From assembly GCA_035384565.1 (NCBI GenBank), contig DAOOIT010000002.1, positions 86,528 to 150,527 of the forward strand: a DNA stretch of 64,000 nt, in the 5' to 3' direction. Position 1 is the stretch's first letter. Every line of letters begins with the position of its first letter. The notes under the pieces were generated by a model that was not told where the DNA came from, made no database searches, and saw nothing but the letters and a program-made list of their open reading frames with translations. A program made the translations under genes and the position numbers. Below, piece after piece: positions 16,963 to 25,092 of this stretch. This DNA comes from Planctomycetota bacterium. Lineage in GTDB: Bacteria; Planctomycetota; PUPC01; DSUN01.

Positions 16963-18276
16963 GTGAGCGAGCCCGCCTCATCGGCCGACGTGCCCTGCCG
17001 CCACAAGGCGGTGCCGGCCCGCCTGTCGGCGATGTTCTTCCTCCAGTGGGCCACGTGGGGCGTGTATGCGCCGCTGATGGGACGGTGCTATGGCGCATCG
17101 GTGGCCGAGGGGGGCCTGGGCTTCAGCGAGTGGCAGATCGGCCTGCTCTTCGGCCTCCCGGGCACGCTTGGGGCGTTGCTCGCGCCCTTCATCGGCGGGC
17201 AGCTCTCCGACCGCTATTTCTCTGCCGAACGGCTCCTGGGCGTGTTCCAGATCGCGATCGGCGCGACCCTGTGGACTCTGCCGACGCAGAAGCTGTTCTC
17301 GTCGTGGCTCGTGCTCACGCTGATGGTGAGTCTGATGTCGGCCCCCACCGTGTCGCTGGCGAACGCCCTGGCGTTCGCGCACCTGCGGGACCCGAAGGCG
17401 CAGTATGCCCGAGCGCGCCTCTGGGGCACGATCGGCTGGATCGTGGCGGGTTGGGGCTTCGCGATGATCTGGCTTCAGACCGGCATCCAGCCGCAATGGC
17501 TGCCGCCGTTCTTCAAGGGGGTCGAGGCGCCCGACGTCACCTGCCGCCTCTTCGACGCCATTCGCGCGGGGGCGGTGCTCTCGGTGGTGTTCGGCCTCTA
17601 CGCCCTCACGTTGCCGCACACGCCGCCGAGGCGGGCGGGCGTGGACCCGCTGGCCTTCCGCAAGGCGTTCGGGCTGTTCCGCCATCGGTCGTTCACCGTG
17701 CTCATGGCCACGGGGTTCGTGCTGGCGGCGGTGCACAACATCTATTTCATGCAGACCTCGAAGTTCCTGCCCACGCTGGGGCTGCGGCAGGCCGACATCC
17801 TGCCCGCCATGAGCACGGGGCAGTTCGCCGAAATCCTGGTCATGGCGGTGCTCGGCTGGATGCTCAAGCGGCTGGGCTTCCGCTGGGTGCTGGCCATCGG
17901 CGCCTTCGCCTACGCCCTGCGGTTCGCCATCTTCGGCGCCACGTGGCTCCCGCTGGGCGTGATCGTCGCCAGCCAGTCGCTCCACGGCGTGTGCTTCGGG
18001 TGTTTCATCGCCGCGGCCTTCATCTACGTTGACCACCTGGCCGACAAGGACATCCGCACGTCGGCCCAGAGCCTCATCGGACTCGTGCTGGGCCTGGGGC
18101 CGATCCTCGGCGGCTTGTTCAGCGGCAAACTGGCGGGCCTGTGCACGCCGGAGGGGGGCAAGCTGAACTTCTCGCCCTACTGGTACACCCTCGCCGCCCT
18201 CAGCCTCGCGGCCACGCTGTTCTTCGTCGCCTGCTTCCGCGACGAATCGCCCCAGGAGGAGCAGACCACCTCGTAA
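16963..18276 (+). CDS. MFS permease, nucleoside:H+ symporter (NupG/XapB)-like
   Basis: A 437-residue integral membrane protein with about 12 helices. The N-terminal FFLQWATWGVYAPLMG, followed by SEWQIGLLFGLPGTLGALLAP and IGGQLSDRYF, matches the NHS family of nucleoside symporters. The second half contains VHNIYFMQTSKFLPTLGL and LHGVCFGCFIAAAFIYVDHL, also characteristic. Substrate in planctomycete members may be nucleosides or other small solutes. The GTG start has GAGGAG upstream. The NHL gene follows after 11 bp, so the two are likely co-transcribed. Confidence 0.87.
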   Translation: MSEPASSADVPCRHKAVPARLSAMFFLQWATWGVYAPLMGRCYGASVAEGGLGFSEWQIGLLFGLPGTLGALLAPFIGGQLSDRYFSAERLLGVFQIAIGATLWTLPTQKLFSSWLVLTLMVSLMSAPTVSLANALAFAHLRDPKAQYARARLWGTIGWIVAGWGFAMIWLQTGIQPQWLPPFFKGVEAPDVTCRLFDAIRAGAVLSVVFGLYALTLPHTPPRRAGVDPLAFRKAFGLFRHRSFTVLMATGFVLAAVHNIYFMQTSKFLPTLGLRQADILPAMSTGQFAEILVMAVLGWMLKRLGFRWVLAIGAFAYALRFAIFGATWLPLGVIVASQSLHGVCFGCFIAAAFIYVDHLADKDIRTSAQSLIGLVLGLGPILGGLFSGKLAGLCTPEGGKLNFSPYWYTLAALSLAATLFFVACFRDESPQEEQTTS

Positions 18277-18287
18277 GGACTCGCCCG

Positions 18288-20894
18288 ATGCGAATGATGG
18301 CGATTTTGTGGACACTCCTGGCCGGCCTCGCGCCTGGCGCGACGGCCTCGCTCGACCGCCCGTACGGCCTGGCGTTCGACGCCGCGGGCAACCTGCTCGT
18401 CACCTGCCGCGGCAGCAACTCGGTGGTCGTGATGTCGCGGGCTGGGGAGAAGGTGCGCGAGTTCGGCGGCGACCGGCTGGCCAACCCCGGCGGCCTGTGC
18501 GTGTTGCCCGACGGCCGGGTCGCCGTGGCCAACACGGGGAAGAACGAGCTGGCCCTCTTCGACGCCAACGGTGCGTTCCTGCGGGCGATCGGCGGCCTGG
18601 CCGCGCCCGAGGACGTGGCCGCCGGGCCGAACGGCCGCCTCTACGTGGCCGACACGGGGAACTCGCGCATCGCGGTGCTCGACGGGAAGCTCGAGGCCGT
18701 GGCCTTCGGGATCACCGAGGCCGGCGAGCCCGCCGCGAAGCTCAAGGGCCCCGCCGGCGTCGCCGCCGCGGGCGGGACCCTCGCCCTGGCCGACACAGCG
18801 AACAGCCGCATCCTCCTCCTGCCGCTCCTCGACGGGCCGGCGGAGGTCGCCAGGCCCACGGTCATTCCCGTCGAGGGCGCCGCGCCCCGCGCCCTCACCT
18901 TCGGGCGAGGGGGGCGGCTCTACGTCGTCTGCGGCCAGGAGGTGCGCGGCTACGACCCTCGCGGCCGGCAGTTCGGCTCCTTCACCGCCGGCCTCATCCG
19001 CGTGACCATCAGCGTGGTCTTCACGCCCGGCGGCCTCGCGCTCGACGCAGGGGGCAACGTGGCCGTCGTGGACCAGCACACCGCGCGCGTGTTCGTCACG
19101 AACCGCGACCTGCTCACGCCTTCGCCCGAGCTGCGCCTCGACCCCCGCGACCCCACGACGGCGGTCCTCGAGTGGCAGAGCCCCTCGCCTCAGCCCACGC
19201 TGGTGGACTACGGGCAGAGCGATGACTACGGCCTCCAGTTCAGCGACCCGACGCCGACGACCCGCCACCGCGCCGTGCTGCGCGGCCTCGAGCCCTCTAC
19301 GCGCTACTGCTACCGCATCCGCAAGCCCTTCGAAATGGTGCCCGAAGCCTCGAAGCCCGTGCCCGGCTTCTCGCTCCGCCACCAGAAGAAGCACCACCAG
19401 CGGCTCTTCGAGGGCAATGTCTCGCGCAACTACACCTTCGCCGCTCTGCCCCAGGCGGGCAAGACCGATTGGGCGGCGCTCCCCACGCTCGTGCTGGTCT
19501 ACAAGAACGTGAAGTTCCCCGCCGACAAGGACGGCAAGCAGCCGCCGAACCGCGTGATTGACGAGGCGGATATCGCCACCCTCAAGAGCGAGATGGAGAC
19601 GTATCGCGTGTGGGCCTGGCGCCAGAGCGGCTGCAAGCTTAACCTCGACTTCACCTACGTGGTGGTGGACGCCGAACGCGACCACGCGGCCCTCGGCGAC
19701 AGATCGCGAGTCGTCCTCGACGACGCCCTCAAGGGCGTGACCGCGCAGGGCAAGGACCTTCGCGCCTTCTGGAACGTGCTCGTCGTCGGCACGCACGGCT
19801 GGTACGCCCACTACCTCGACGGCCCCGTGGCCGGAACGGAGTACGAGCTGGGCGCCTGCTTCTGCGGCTTCGGCCACGGCCAGAAGCCCGGCTGGTGGTG
19901 GTTCCCCGTCCACGAGCACGGCCACCTCATCCACTCGATCTTCATGAACAGCGAGATCGAGACCTTTGCCTTCCCCGACGCACCCTGGACGATGCCCGGG
20001 CAGTTCGGCGAGGACTTCAGCTTCATGGCCGCCAACTACCGCCGGCAGGCTCCGCGCTCGTGGCTCACGCTCCGCACAACCGTCATCCAGACCAGCGCCG
20101 ATGCCAACGGCAACGGCGTGCCCGACGACGATCTCCGTGTGCCCCTCGACGAGAAGCGTTTCGGCTGGACCCCCGCGATGGGCGGCGACTGCCTCACGCG
20201 CCTCATGGCGGGCATTCGCACCCCCGGCTATCCGGGCGGCACCGACTCCGATTTCGACGGCAGAATCCACAAGCTCAACGAGGGGGAGTTGCACTGGATC
20301 AACCGCCGCATTCCCCGGGGCAACATCACCCTCGACGGCAAGCTGGCGAAGGGCGAGTGGCGGGAGCTCTACTCGCTCCCCAACCTCACGACGCCCCCCG
20401 CGCACCGCGGCCTGAAGGCCCGCCTCTTCGTGGCGTGGGATGCCGCCCACTACTACTTCGCCATCCAGAGCGACAAGCCGGTGATCGCCGGCTTCGACCT
20501 CGACGGCGCCAACGACGGCTGGTTCCACGGCCGCGACAACCTGCGTTTCTCGGTGCGCCCGCCGATGGCCGGGCGCCCGCTCGAGGCCAGCGGCGCCATC
20601 TGGGACTTCCTCGGCAACAAGATCAACATCCACAACGGCCAGCACTGGTATCGCGAGGCCTACAAGCCCGGCGACATCCGGGCAGCCGTGGGGGAACAGG
20701 ACGGCTGGCACGTGATCGAGTGCGCCGTGCCCGCGCGGCCCGAGATCGGCATCGCTCCCGGCCGTCGCGCCCGCTTCGCCCTTCGAGCCTACCTGTGGTG
20801 GGACCAGCCCGACGCCCCCATCCCGCAGACCAGCTTCCTCGACGGCGAGTCCTTCGTCTACGACCTCGAGTGCGCCGCCCCCTGGCCCTGGTAG
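18288..20894 (+). CDS. secreted NHL-propeller / metallopeptidase-like / CBM9-like protein
   Basis: An 868-residue exported protein. After a short signal (MMAILWTLLAGLAPGATA), residues 20-275 are NHL blades (RPYGLAFDAAGNLLVT, GLCVLPDGRVAVANTGKN). Residues 285-350 form a fibronectin-like domain as in purple acid phosphatase N-termini. Residues 400-620 contain HEHGH at 542-546, a match to the HExxH zinc motif, within WWWFPVHEHGHLIHSIF. A Ca-loop-like segment SADANGNGVPDDD follows. The last 190 residues resemble CBM9 (LDGKLAKGEWRELYSL, LFVAWDAAHYYFAIQSDKP). It starts 11 bp after the MFS gene with TAAGGAC upstream. Peptidase activity is inferred only from the motif. Confidence 0.8.
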   Translation: MRMMAILWTLLAGLAPGATASLDRPYGLAFDAAGNLLVTCRGSNSVVVMSRAGEKVREFGGDRLANPGGLCVLPDGRVAVANTGKNELALFDANGAFLRAIGGLAAPEDVAAGPNGRLYVADTGNSRIAVLDGKLEAVAFGITEAGEPAAKLKGPAGVAAAGGTLALADTANSRILLLPLLDGPAEVARPTVIPVEGAAPRALTFGRGGRLYVVCGQEVRGYDPRGRQFGSFTAGLIRVTISVVFTPGGLALDAGGNVAVVDQHTARVFVTNRDLLTPSPELRLDPRDPTTAVLEWQSPSPQPTLVDYGQSDDYGLQFSDPTPTTRHRAVLRGLEPSTRYCYRIRKPFEMVPEASKPVPGFSLRHQKKHHQRLFEGNVSRNYTFAALPQAGKTDWAALPTLVLVYKNVKFPADKDGKQPPNRVIDEADIATLKSEMETYRVWAWRQSGCKLNLDFTYVVVDAERDHAALGDRSRVVLDDALKGVTAQGKDLRAFWNVLVVGTHGWYAHYLDGPVAGTEYELGACFCGFGHGQKPGWWWFPVHEHGHLIHSIFMNSEIETFAFPDAPWTMPGQFGEDFSFMAANYRRQAPRSWLTLRTTVIQTSADANGNGVPDDDLRVPLDEKRFGWTPAMGGDCLTRLMAGIRTPGYPGGTDSDFDGRIHKLNEGELHWINRRIPRGNITLDGKLAKGEWRELYSLPNLTTPPAHRGLKARLFVAWDAAHYYFAIQSDKPVIAGFDLDGANDGWFHGRDNLRFSVRPPMAGRPLEASGAIWDFLGNKINIHNGQHWYREAYKPGDIRAAVGEQDGWHVIECAVPARPEIGIAPGRRARFALRAYLWWDQPDAPIPQTSFLDGESFVYDLECAAPWPW

Positions 20895-20930
20895 CCGCGG
20901 CCAGGCGTCGCCCCGTGCCGCTGCATACCG

Positions 20931-21072
20931 TGTCATGCTGAGCGGAGCCCGCCTCCTGGCGGGCGAAGTCGAAGCATCTCTCAGGGGAGAGACCGATCCC
21001 AACGCGCGACACCTCCCAGGGCTGGCCACACTGAGAGATCCTTCGCTCCGTTGCACTCCGCTCAGGATGACA
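20931..21072. repeat. 142-bp MITE-like element with TGTCATGCTGAGC ends
   Basis: Ends TGTCATGCTGAGCGGAG and CTCCGCTCAGGATGACA are inverted repeats matching at 16 of 17 positions. The inside carries CGAAGCATCTCTC and AGATCCTTCGCT. This TGTCATNCTGAGC pattern is a widespread non-coding repeat in several phyla. It lies between two converging genes. Confidence 0.75.
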
Positions 21073-21106
21073 TGTTCGGGGTCTCGCGCCTGACGAGAAA
21101 CGCGGG

Positions 21107-21949
21107 CTATCGCAAGTGCTTGAGGATGAACTCGACGGCGGGCGTCGGGTCGTCGAGGCCATGCGGGTGGTGGCCCAGGCCCTTCTTGATGTGGAGGACG
21201 ACCGGGCCGCCGAGCTTCTGATAACGCTCGTAGACGATAGCGCCGTTCTCCTCGAAGGGCACCACGTCGTCGGCATCGCCGCAGAGGAGATAGAGCGGCA
21301 CCTTGGCCTTGGCGAGCGGTTCCAGGTTGTCAATCGGGTTCTTCTGGTAGGCCAGGGCCTCCGCCTCGGACGCGAAGTGGTAGTCGGCGAGCAGCTTCTT
21401 CCAGTCGCCGGGGCTGCCTTTGCCGCGCCCTTTGCCGCCGGGCCAGCTCTTGAAGTCGAGCACGGCGTTGTCGGCGAGGATGGCGCCCACCTTGTCGGTG
21501 TTGTCCGCCGCCCAGTTGAAGCAGTAAAGTCCCCCGCGGCTTAGCCCCTCGAGCACGGGCTTGCGCGAGAGGCCGTACTTCTCAGTCATCTCGCGGTAAA
21601 GCACGTCCCAGTGCTTCAAGGCGTCGGGGCAGCCGAAGGTGTTGCCTACGCCGATGTAGACCAGGTGGAAGCCCTGGGCCAGGAGCGCCAGGTCAATCTG
21701 CGGGAAGGCGTCGAAGAACTCCGCCCTCCACACCCACGGCTTGCCCGCGGCCGCCTGCTTGGGCGCGACCACAATGGCCGGGCAGCCGTCCACCTGGAAG
21801 TCGTAGCGGGCATAGCCGCGATACTCGGATCGCCGCCCCGGCAGAGGAGCCGCAGGAGCCTGCTCTCCGCGCGCCGAGGGCAAGGTCTCCGCCGTGCACA
21901 GGGCCACCGCTAGGAGGGCCAGAGCGACAAGCCACGTTTCCGAGTGCAT
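21107..21949 (-). CDS. secreted alpha/beta hydrolase
   Basis: A 280-residue exported hydrolase. The signal peptide (WLVALALLAVALCTAE) is followed by an alpha/beta-hydrolase core with the nucleophile elbow GLSRGG, an Asp-containing strand LYLLCGDADDVVPFEENG and a late His in GLGHHPHGLDDP, giving a Ser-Asp-His triad. The VLEGLSRGGLYCFNWAADN context resembles planctomycete prolyl-oligopeptidase-like or carbohydrate esterases. GAGAGGAGAAC precedes the start. It is the only gene of its unit, with its own promoter. Substrate unknown; an ester or peptide. Confidence 0.85.
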   Translation of the reverse strand: MHSETWLVALALLAVALCTAETLPSARGEQAPAAPLPGRRSEYRGYARYDFQVDGCPAIVVAPKQAAAGKPWVWRAEFFDAFPQIDLALLAQGFHLVYIGVGNTFGCPDALKHWDVLYREMTEKYGLSRKPVLEGLSRGGLYCFNWAADNTDKVGAILADNAVLDFKSWPGGKGRGKGSPGDWKKLLADYHFASEAEALAYQKNPIDNLEPLAKAKVPLYLLCGDADDVVPFEENGAIVYERYQKLGGPVVLHIKKGLGHHPHGLDDPTPAVEFILKHLR

Positions 21950-21970
21950 TGTGGGTTCTCCTCTCGCGGC

Positions 21971-21998
21971 ATTATGCGGATCACGCGGGTCACGTCAA
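21971..21998 (-). promoter_or_regulatory. promoter of the alpha/beta hydrolase gene
   Basis: Minus strand: TTGACG, 16-bp spacer, CATAAT, about 20 bp before the start codon. Confidence 0.6.
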
Positions 21999-22062
21999 GG
22001 GCCAGCGGCCGGGCGCCTGGCGCGGCGCCCGTGAGGGGCTATGGGATCATTCGGTCGCTTCT

Positions 22063-22091
22063 TTGACATCGTGCGGACCCTGGGCTAGTCT
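22063..22091 (+). promoter_or_regulatory. promoter of the multiheme cytochrome gene
   Basis: TTGACA, 17-bp spacer, TAGTCT, about 80 bp before the start codon. Confidence 0.65.
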
Positions 22092-22172
22092 TACTCTTGG
22101 CAACTGGGGGCCTTGGGTGAACGGGCGCGTGCCAGATGCTCACGCCCCCAGCGGGGCAGGAAGGCATGCCCC

Positions 22173-22790
22173 ATGCCCAGTCGAGCGACTCTCTGCCTGG
22201 CATTGCTGATCGGCTTGCCGGCCGGCGTTGGTGTGCATGGCGGGGTCTCGGGTACCGCACACGATTTCGCGGCCAACGGCCGCGCGGGGGGAGGCGGCTG
22301 CGCGGTCTGCCACGTTTCGCACAGCGCGGGCGAGCACGCAGGAGCGCCCGCCTGGATGAGCCGTCGCGGCAACATGATCTATACGCTCTACACCAGCCCT
22401 ACGATGAACGCGGTGCCGACGCAGCCGACGCACTATGGCTCGAAGCTCTGCCTGAGCTGCCACGATGGGGTCACCGCGCTCGACACCTTTGGGGGACAGG
22501 CCGGCTCCCCGTTCGTCAGCGGCAGGGCCCGCCTCGGCATTGATCTGCGCGCGACTCACCCCATCGGGATCGTCTATGACGCCGCTCTGGCGCGCGCCGA
22601 CGGCGGCCTTTTCGACCCTGATTCGCGGCGCCTCGCCACGGGCGAGACGATCACGCGAGGGATGCTCTTCGGCACCGGGAACCTCGAGTGCGCCTCGTGC
22701 CACGACGTGCACAACCGCTACGGGAACCCGAAGCTCCTGAGGATACGCAACGACGGCAGCGCCCTGTGCCGCACGTGCCACAACCTGTAG
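22173..22790 (+). CDS. periplasmic four-heme c-type cytochrome
   Basis: A 205-residue exported protein with four CxxCH heme sites: CAVCH, CLSCH, CASCH and CRTCH. The signal peptide (TLCLALLIGLPAGVGVHG) directs it to the periplasm. Spacing and the SHSAGEHAGAP and HDVHNRYGNPKLLR contexts fit the doubled CxxCH cytochrome c3-like families. It probably carries electrons for an anaerobic or micro-oxic respiratory chain; no oxidoreductase partner is adjacent. The ATG at 22173 follows CAGGAAGG and opens the signal peptide; an upstream in-frame ATG would give a non-signal extension. Confidence 0.87.
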   Translation: MPSRATLCLALLIGLPAGVGVHGGVSGTAHDFAANGRAGGGGCAVCHVSHSAGEHAGAPAWMSRRGNMIYTLYTSPTMNAVPTQPTHYGSKLCLSCHDGVTALDTFGGQAGSPFVSGRARLGIDLRATHPIGIVYDAALARADGGLFDPDSRRLATGETITRGMLFGTGNLECASCHDVHNRYGNPKLLRIRNDGSALCRTCHNL

Positions 22791-22826
22791 GCGCTGCCCT
22801 CGGCGGGCCGTCGCCCAGCCCTCGCG

Positions 22827-24344
22827 CTACGGCCACATTCCCTTGAGCGCCTCGACCGTGCGCTCGACGAGGAGGCGGCCGCCCTCGGGGCCGACGATGT
22901 TGCTCATGATCTCGGCGCTGTAGTGGCCCCCCGCTACGCCGCGCTCGGTGGGCAGATAGCCCACGCTGTCGCAGGCCGTCTGCACGACGAACGTCTGCTC
23001 GGCCGGGCTGCGGGCCTTCATGCGCAAGCCGTAGTCAATGTAGAGCTCGAACGGGTTCGTGGCGAACGCGATGTCGCCGAGGCGCATCGTGTGGATTTCG
23101 GTCTGATAGACGTTCTGCTCCTCCTGGATCTCGAATCGGGCAATGATGTTCTTCCGGATCCGCCACCAGATGTAGTCGGGGCCGTCGAGCCTGGCGCCGC
23201 CCTTGGCCTCCAACTCCTCGTAGCCCTTCTTCGCCGCCTCGTATTCCTGCTGCGTGACCTTGCGGACGGGGAGCGGGATCATCTGCATCTTGTGGGTGAA
23301 GGGCAGCTCGGTGCGGATGTCGGTCTTGGCCAGCTCCAACCCGTCGGCAACGGCCGCTGCGATGCGCCGGCCGATCTCCTGGCGTGGGGTGAGGTTCCCC
23401 CTTCGTTTCCGCATCGTGGCCTCGGCCTGCTTGCGGAAGAGGAGATGGGGCGACTGGTCGCCCGCGGCGCTGCTCTGGGGCAGGATGAACAGCCCCTCGC
23501 CATGCTTCTTGCGCAGTTCGACCCGCGCGTCGTGCCAGAAGTCGGCCGACACATAGTCGGCGTTCTCCACTTCCTGCGACGTGCAGGCCAGGTTCACCAC
23601 CACGCCCGTGAGCTTCCCCTCGGCGTTCCACGTGAAGAGCAGCTCCACGCCCGGGTCGAACGTGCTCTCGAAGGTGTCGAAGTCGGGCCTGTCGGTCGGC
23701 CCGTACATGAGCGAGCGGCCGGTGGAGTAGTGGGCGCGGCGGTTGTGGCCCACGACGGCGTAGGCGAGCGACCAGCTCACGCCCCCGGGCTGGCGGGCCT
23801 GCCAGGCCGCGGCCACGGCGTCGGCCACGCGCGCGGCGAACAGCTCGCTGTAGTCGCGCGGCTGCATCACGCCCTTCTCGGGCACGCGGTAGACGAAGGT
23901 GGCCATCAAGTCGTGCGGATGCGTGTTCTCCTCCCGCGCGTCCGCCAGCACGGGGGCCGTGTGGGTGTGCGTGGTGTTGAGGAGGATCTTGTTCGGGTCC
24001 AGATCGGGCACACGCGGCTTCACCAGGGCGCGCACCCGCTCGAGGTCCAGGCGGCGGATGCACACGACGTCGGCCGAGACGAGCACGGCCTGGTCGAGCA
24101 CGCCGGCGTCGTCGCGCGCCTCGAGGGCGAGCGCGGTGGCCGAGAGCGGGTCGTTCACCCGCTTCGAGATGCGGGTGTTGAACTGCCCGCAGAGCGCCAC
24201 GGGCTCGGGCGGCGTGATGTCGGCGCTGGCCCAGCCGAGCGCGAGTTTGCCCGCCCGAGGCCGCGCGGCAGGTTCGGCGGCTGCGGCCACACAGGCGAGC
24301 ATCCCCAGACACCACAGCAGGGCGGCTCCGTCGGTCGGGGTCAT
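22827..24344 (-). CDS. neutral/alkaline ceramidase-like secreted protein
   Basis: A 505-residue exported protein of the neutral ceramidase N-terminal-domain type. After the signal peptide it opens with LGWASADITPPEPVALCGQ, the family signature. It continues with a zinc-binding-like NTTHTHTAPVLADA, PQSSAAGDQSP (equivalent of the GDVSP nucleophile loop) and RLGDIAFATNPFELYIDYG. Planctomycetes carry many such genes, often with unknown amide substrates rather than ceramide. GGAAAGGAGACC precedes the start. It follows the small membrane-anchored gene by 17 bp, so the two are likely one operon. Confidence 0.87.
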   Translation of the reverse strand: MTPTDGAALLWCLGMLACVAAAAEPAARPRAGKLALGWASADITPPEPVALCGQFNTRISKRVNDPLSATALALEARDDAGVLDQAVLVSADVVCIRRLDLERVRALVKPRVPDLDPNKILLNTTHTHTAPVLADAREENTHPHDLMATFVYRVPEKGVMQPRDYSELFAARVADAVAAAWQARQPGGVSWSLAYAVVGHNRRAHYSTGRSLMYGPTDRPDFDTFESTFDPGVELLFTWNAEGKLTGVVVNLACTSQEVENADYVSADFWHDARVELRKKHGEGLFILPQSSAAGDQSPHLLFRKQAEATMRKRRGNLTPRQEIGRRIAAAVADGLELAKTDIRTELPFTHKMQMIPLPVRKVTQQEYEAAKKGYEELEAKGGARLDGPDYIWWRIRKNIIARFEIQEEQNVYQTEIHTMRLGDIAFATNPFELYIDYGLRMKARSPAEQTFVVQTACDSVGYLPTERGVAGGHYSAEIMSNIVGPEGGRLLVERTVEALKGMWP

Positions 24345-24361
24345 GCGGGTCTCCTTTCCCG

Positions 24362-24982
24362 TTACGGCTCTCCGATGGCCTGTTTGACCGCTTGCGCGAG
24401 GGTCTCCAGCTCCGCCGTGCCGACGCCGTCGCGCGCCTTGGCCAGGGCCTCGGTCGCGCGGATGAGGGCGTCGCGCCGCGCCCGCACGCCGCTGCCGCGG
24501 GGGAACACGTCCATCCGCCACACGCCTTCGAGCCGCAGCATCAGCGGCTCGGCGTCGGGCGAGAGCTGCACGCGGGCCTCGTTGCCCTGGACGGTGATCT
24601 GCGCCGTGGCGGCGACCTCGTCGTCCCGCGGCCACACGAAGGCCGCGAACTGCGCGGGGGCCGCCTGGAGGCTCACAAACGTGTCCCAGGCGTTCTTCCC
24701 GTAGTGCTTGCGGAGCGCGTCGCGGAGGGCCTGGGCGGCCTGGACATAGCCGAACAGCGCCTCGCCGGCCGCCCTGGAGTCGCTGCTGTGAACCGCGAGA
24801 CACTCGAGGAACCTGGCCTTGTCGCCTTCGGCCAGCGCGCGTTGGGCCTTCTGGAGCAGCGCCTGCGGCGTGCCTTGGCCCGCGGGCGGCACCCCGCCGC
24901 CCCCGCGCAGCACCCGCAGCACCACGAACACGCCCAGCACCATCAACGCCACGATGACGAGCCACGAGTACCTTCGCGCCAC
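24362..24982 (-). CDS. hypothetical membrane-anchored protein
   Basis: A 206-residue protein with one N-terminal helix (YSWLVIVALMVLGVFVVLRV) and a periplasmic domain that resembles small NTF2/DUF4878-like folds: QALLQKAQRALAEGDKARF, then a region ending EPLMLRLEGVWRMDVFPRG, then a helical tail. No catalytic motif. GTG is chosen as start since AGGAGGAGCC lies at the right distance; the in-frame ATG further up lacks a site. First gene of a two-gene unit with the ceramidase-like enzyme. Confidence 0.72.
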   Translation of the reverse strand: MARRYSWLVIVALMVLGVFVVLRVLRGGGGVPPAGQGTPQALLQKAQRALAEGDKARFLECLAVHSSDSRAAGEALFGYVQAAQALRDALRKHYGKNAWDTFVSLQAAPAQFAAFVWPRDDEVAATAQITVQGNEARVQLSPDAEPLMLRLEGVWRMDVFPRGSGVRARRDALIRATEALAKARDGVGTAELETLAQAVKQAIGEP

Positions 24983-25015
24983 GGCCGGCTCCTCCTGAGT
25001 TGCGTGCCGCTGCGG

Positions 25016-25044
25016 ATGGTACACCACGGGCCGCGCGCCGTCAA
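25016..25044 (-). promoter_or_regulatory. promoter of the membrane-anchored/ceramidase operon
   Basis: Minus strand: TTGACG, 17-bp spacer, TACCAT. Its -35 box lies 14 bp from that of the divergent glycosidase promoter. Confidence 0.6.
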
Positions 25045-25058
25045 GCCGGGGGCGCGCA

Positions 25059-25086
25059 TTGCATTCGCGGCCTGTCCCTGTATACT
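25059..25086 (+). promoter_or_regulatory. promoter of the six-hairpin glycosidase; leaderless start likely
   Basis: TTGCAT, 16-bp spacer, TATACT. Only 6 nt separate the -10 box from the ATG, so the transcript should begin at or next to the start codon. Confidence 0.6.
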
Positions 25087-25092
25087 CACGGC

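Noticed and set aside
15531..18032. Plus-strand frame opposite the DoxX fusion and running into the MFS gene
   Set aside because: Antisense to one real gene and out of frame with the other; no domain seen.
18177..21056. Minus-strand frame of about 960 codons opposite the NHL protein
   Set aside because: Shadow of the plus-strand gene with identifiable domains; it also runs into the MITE-like element.
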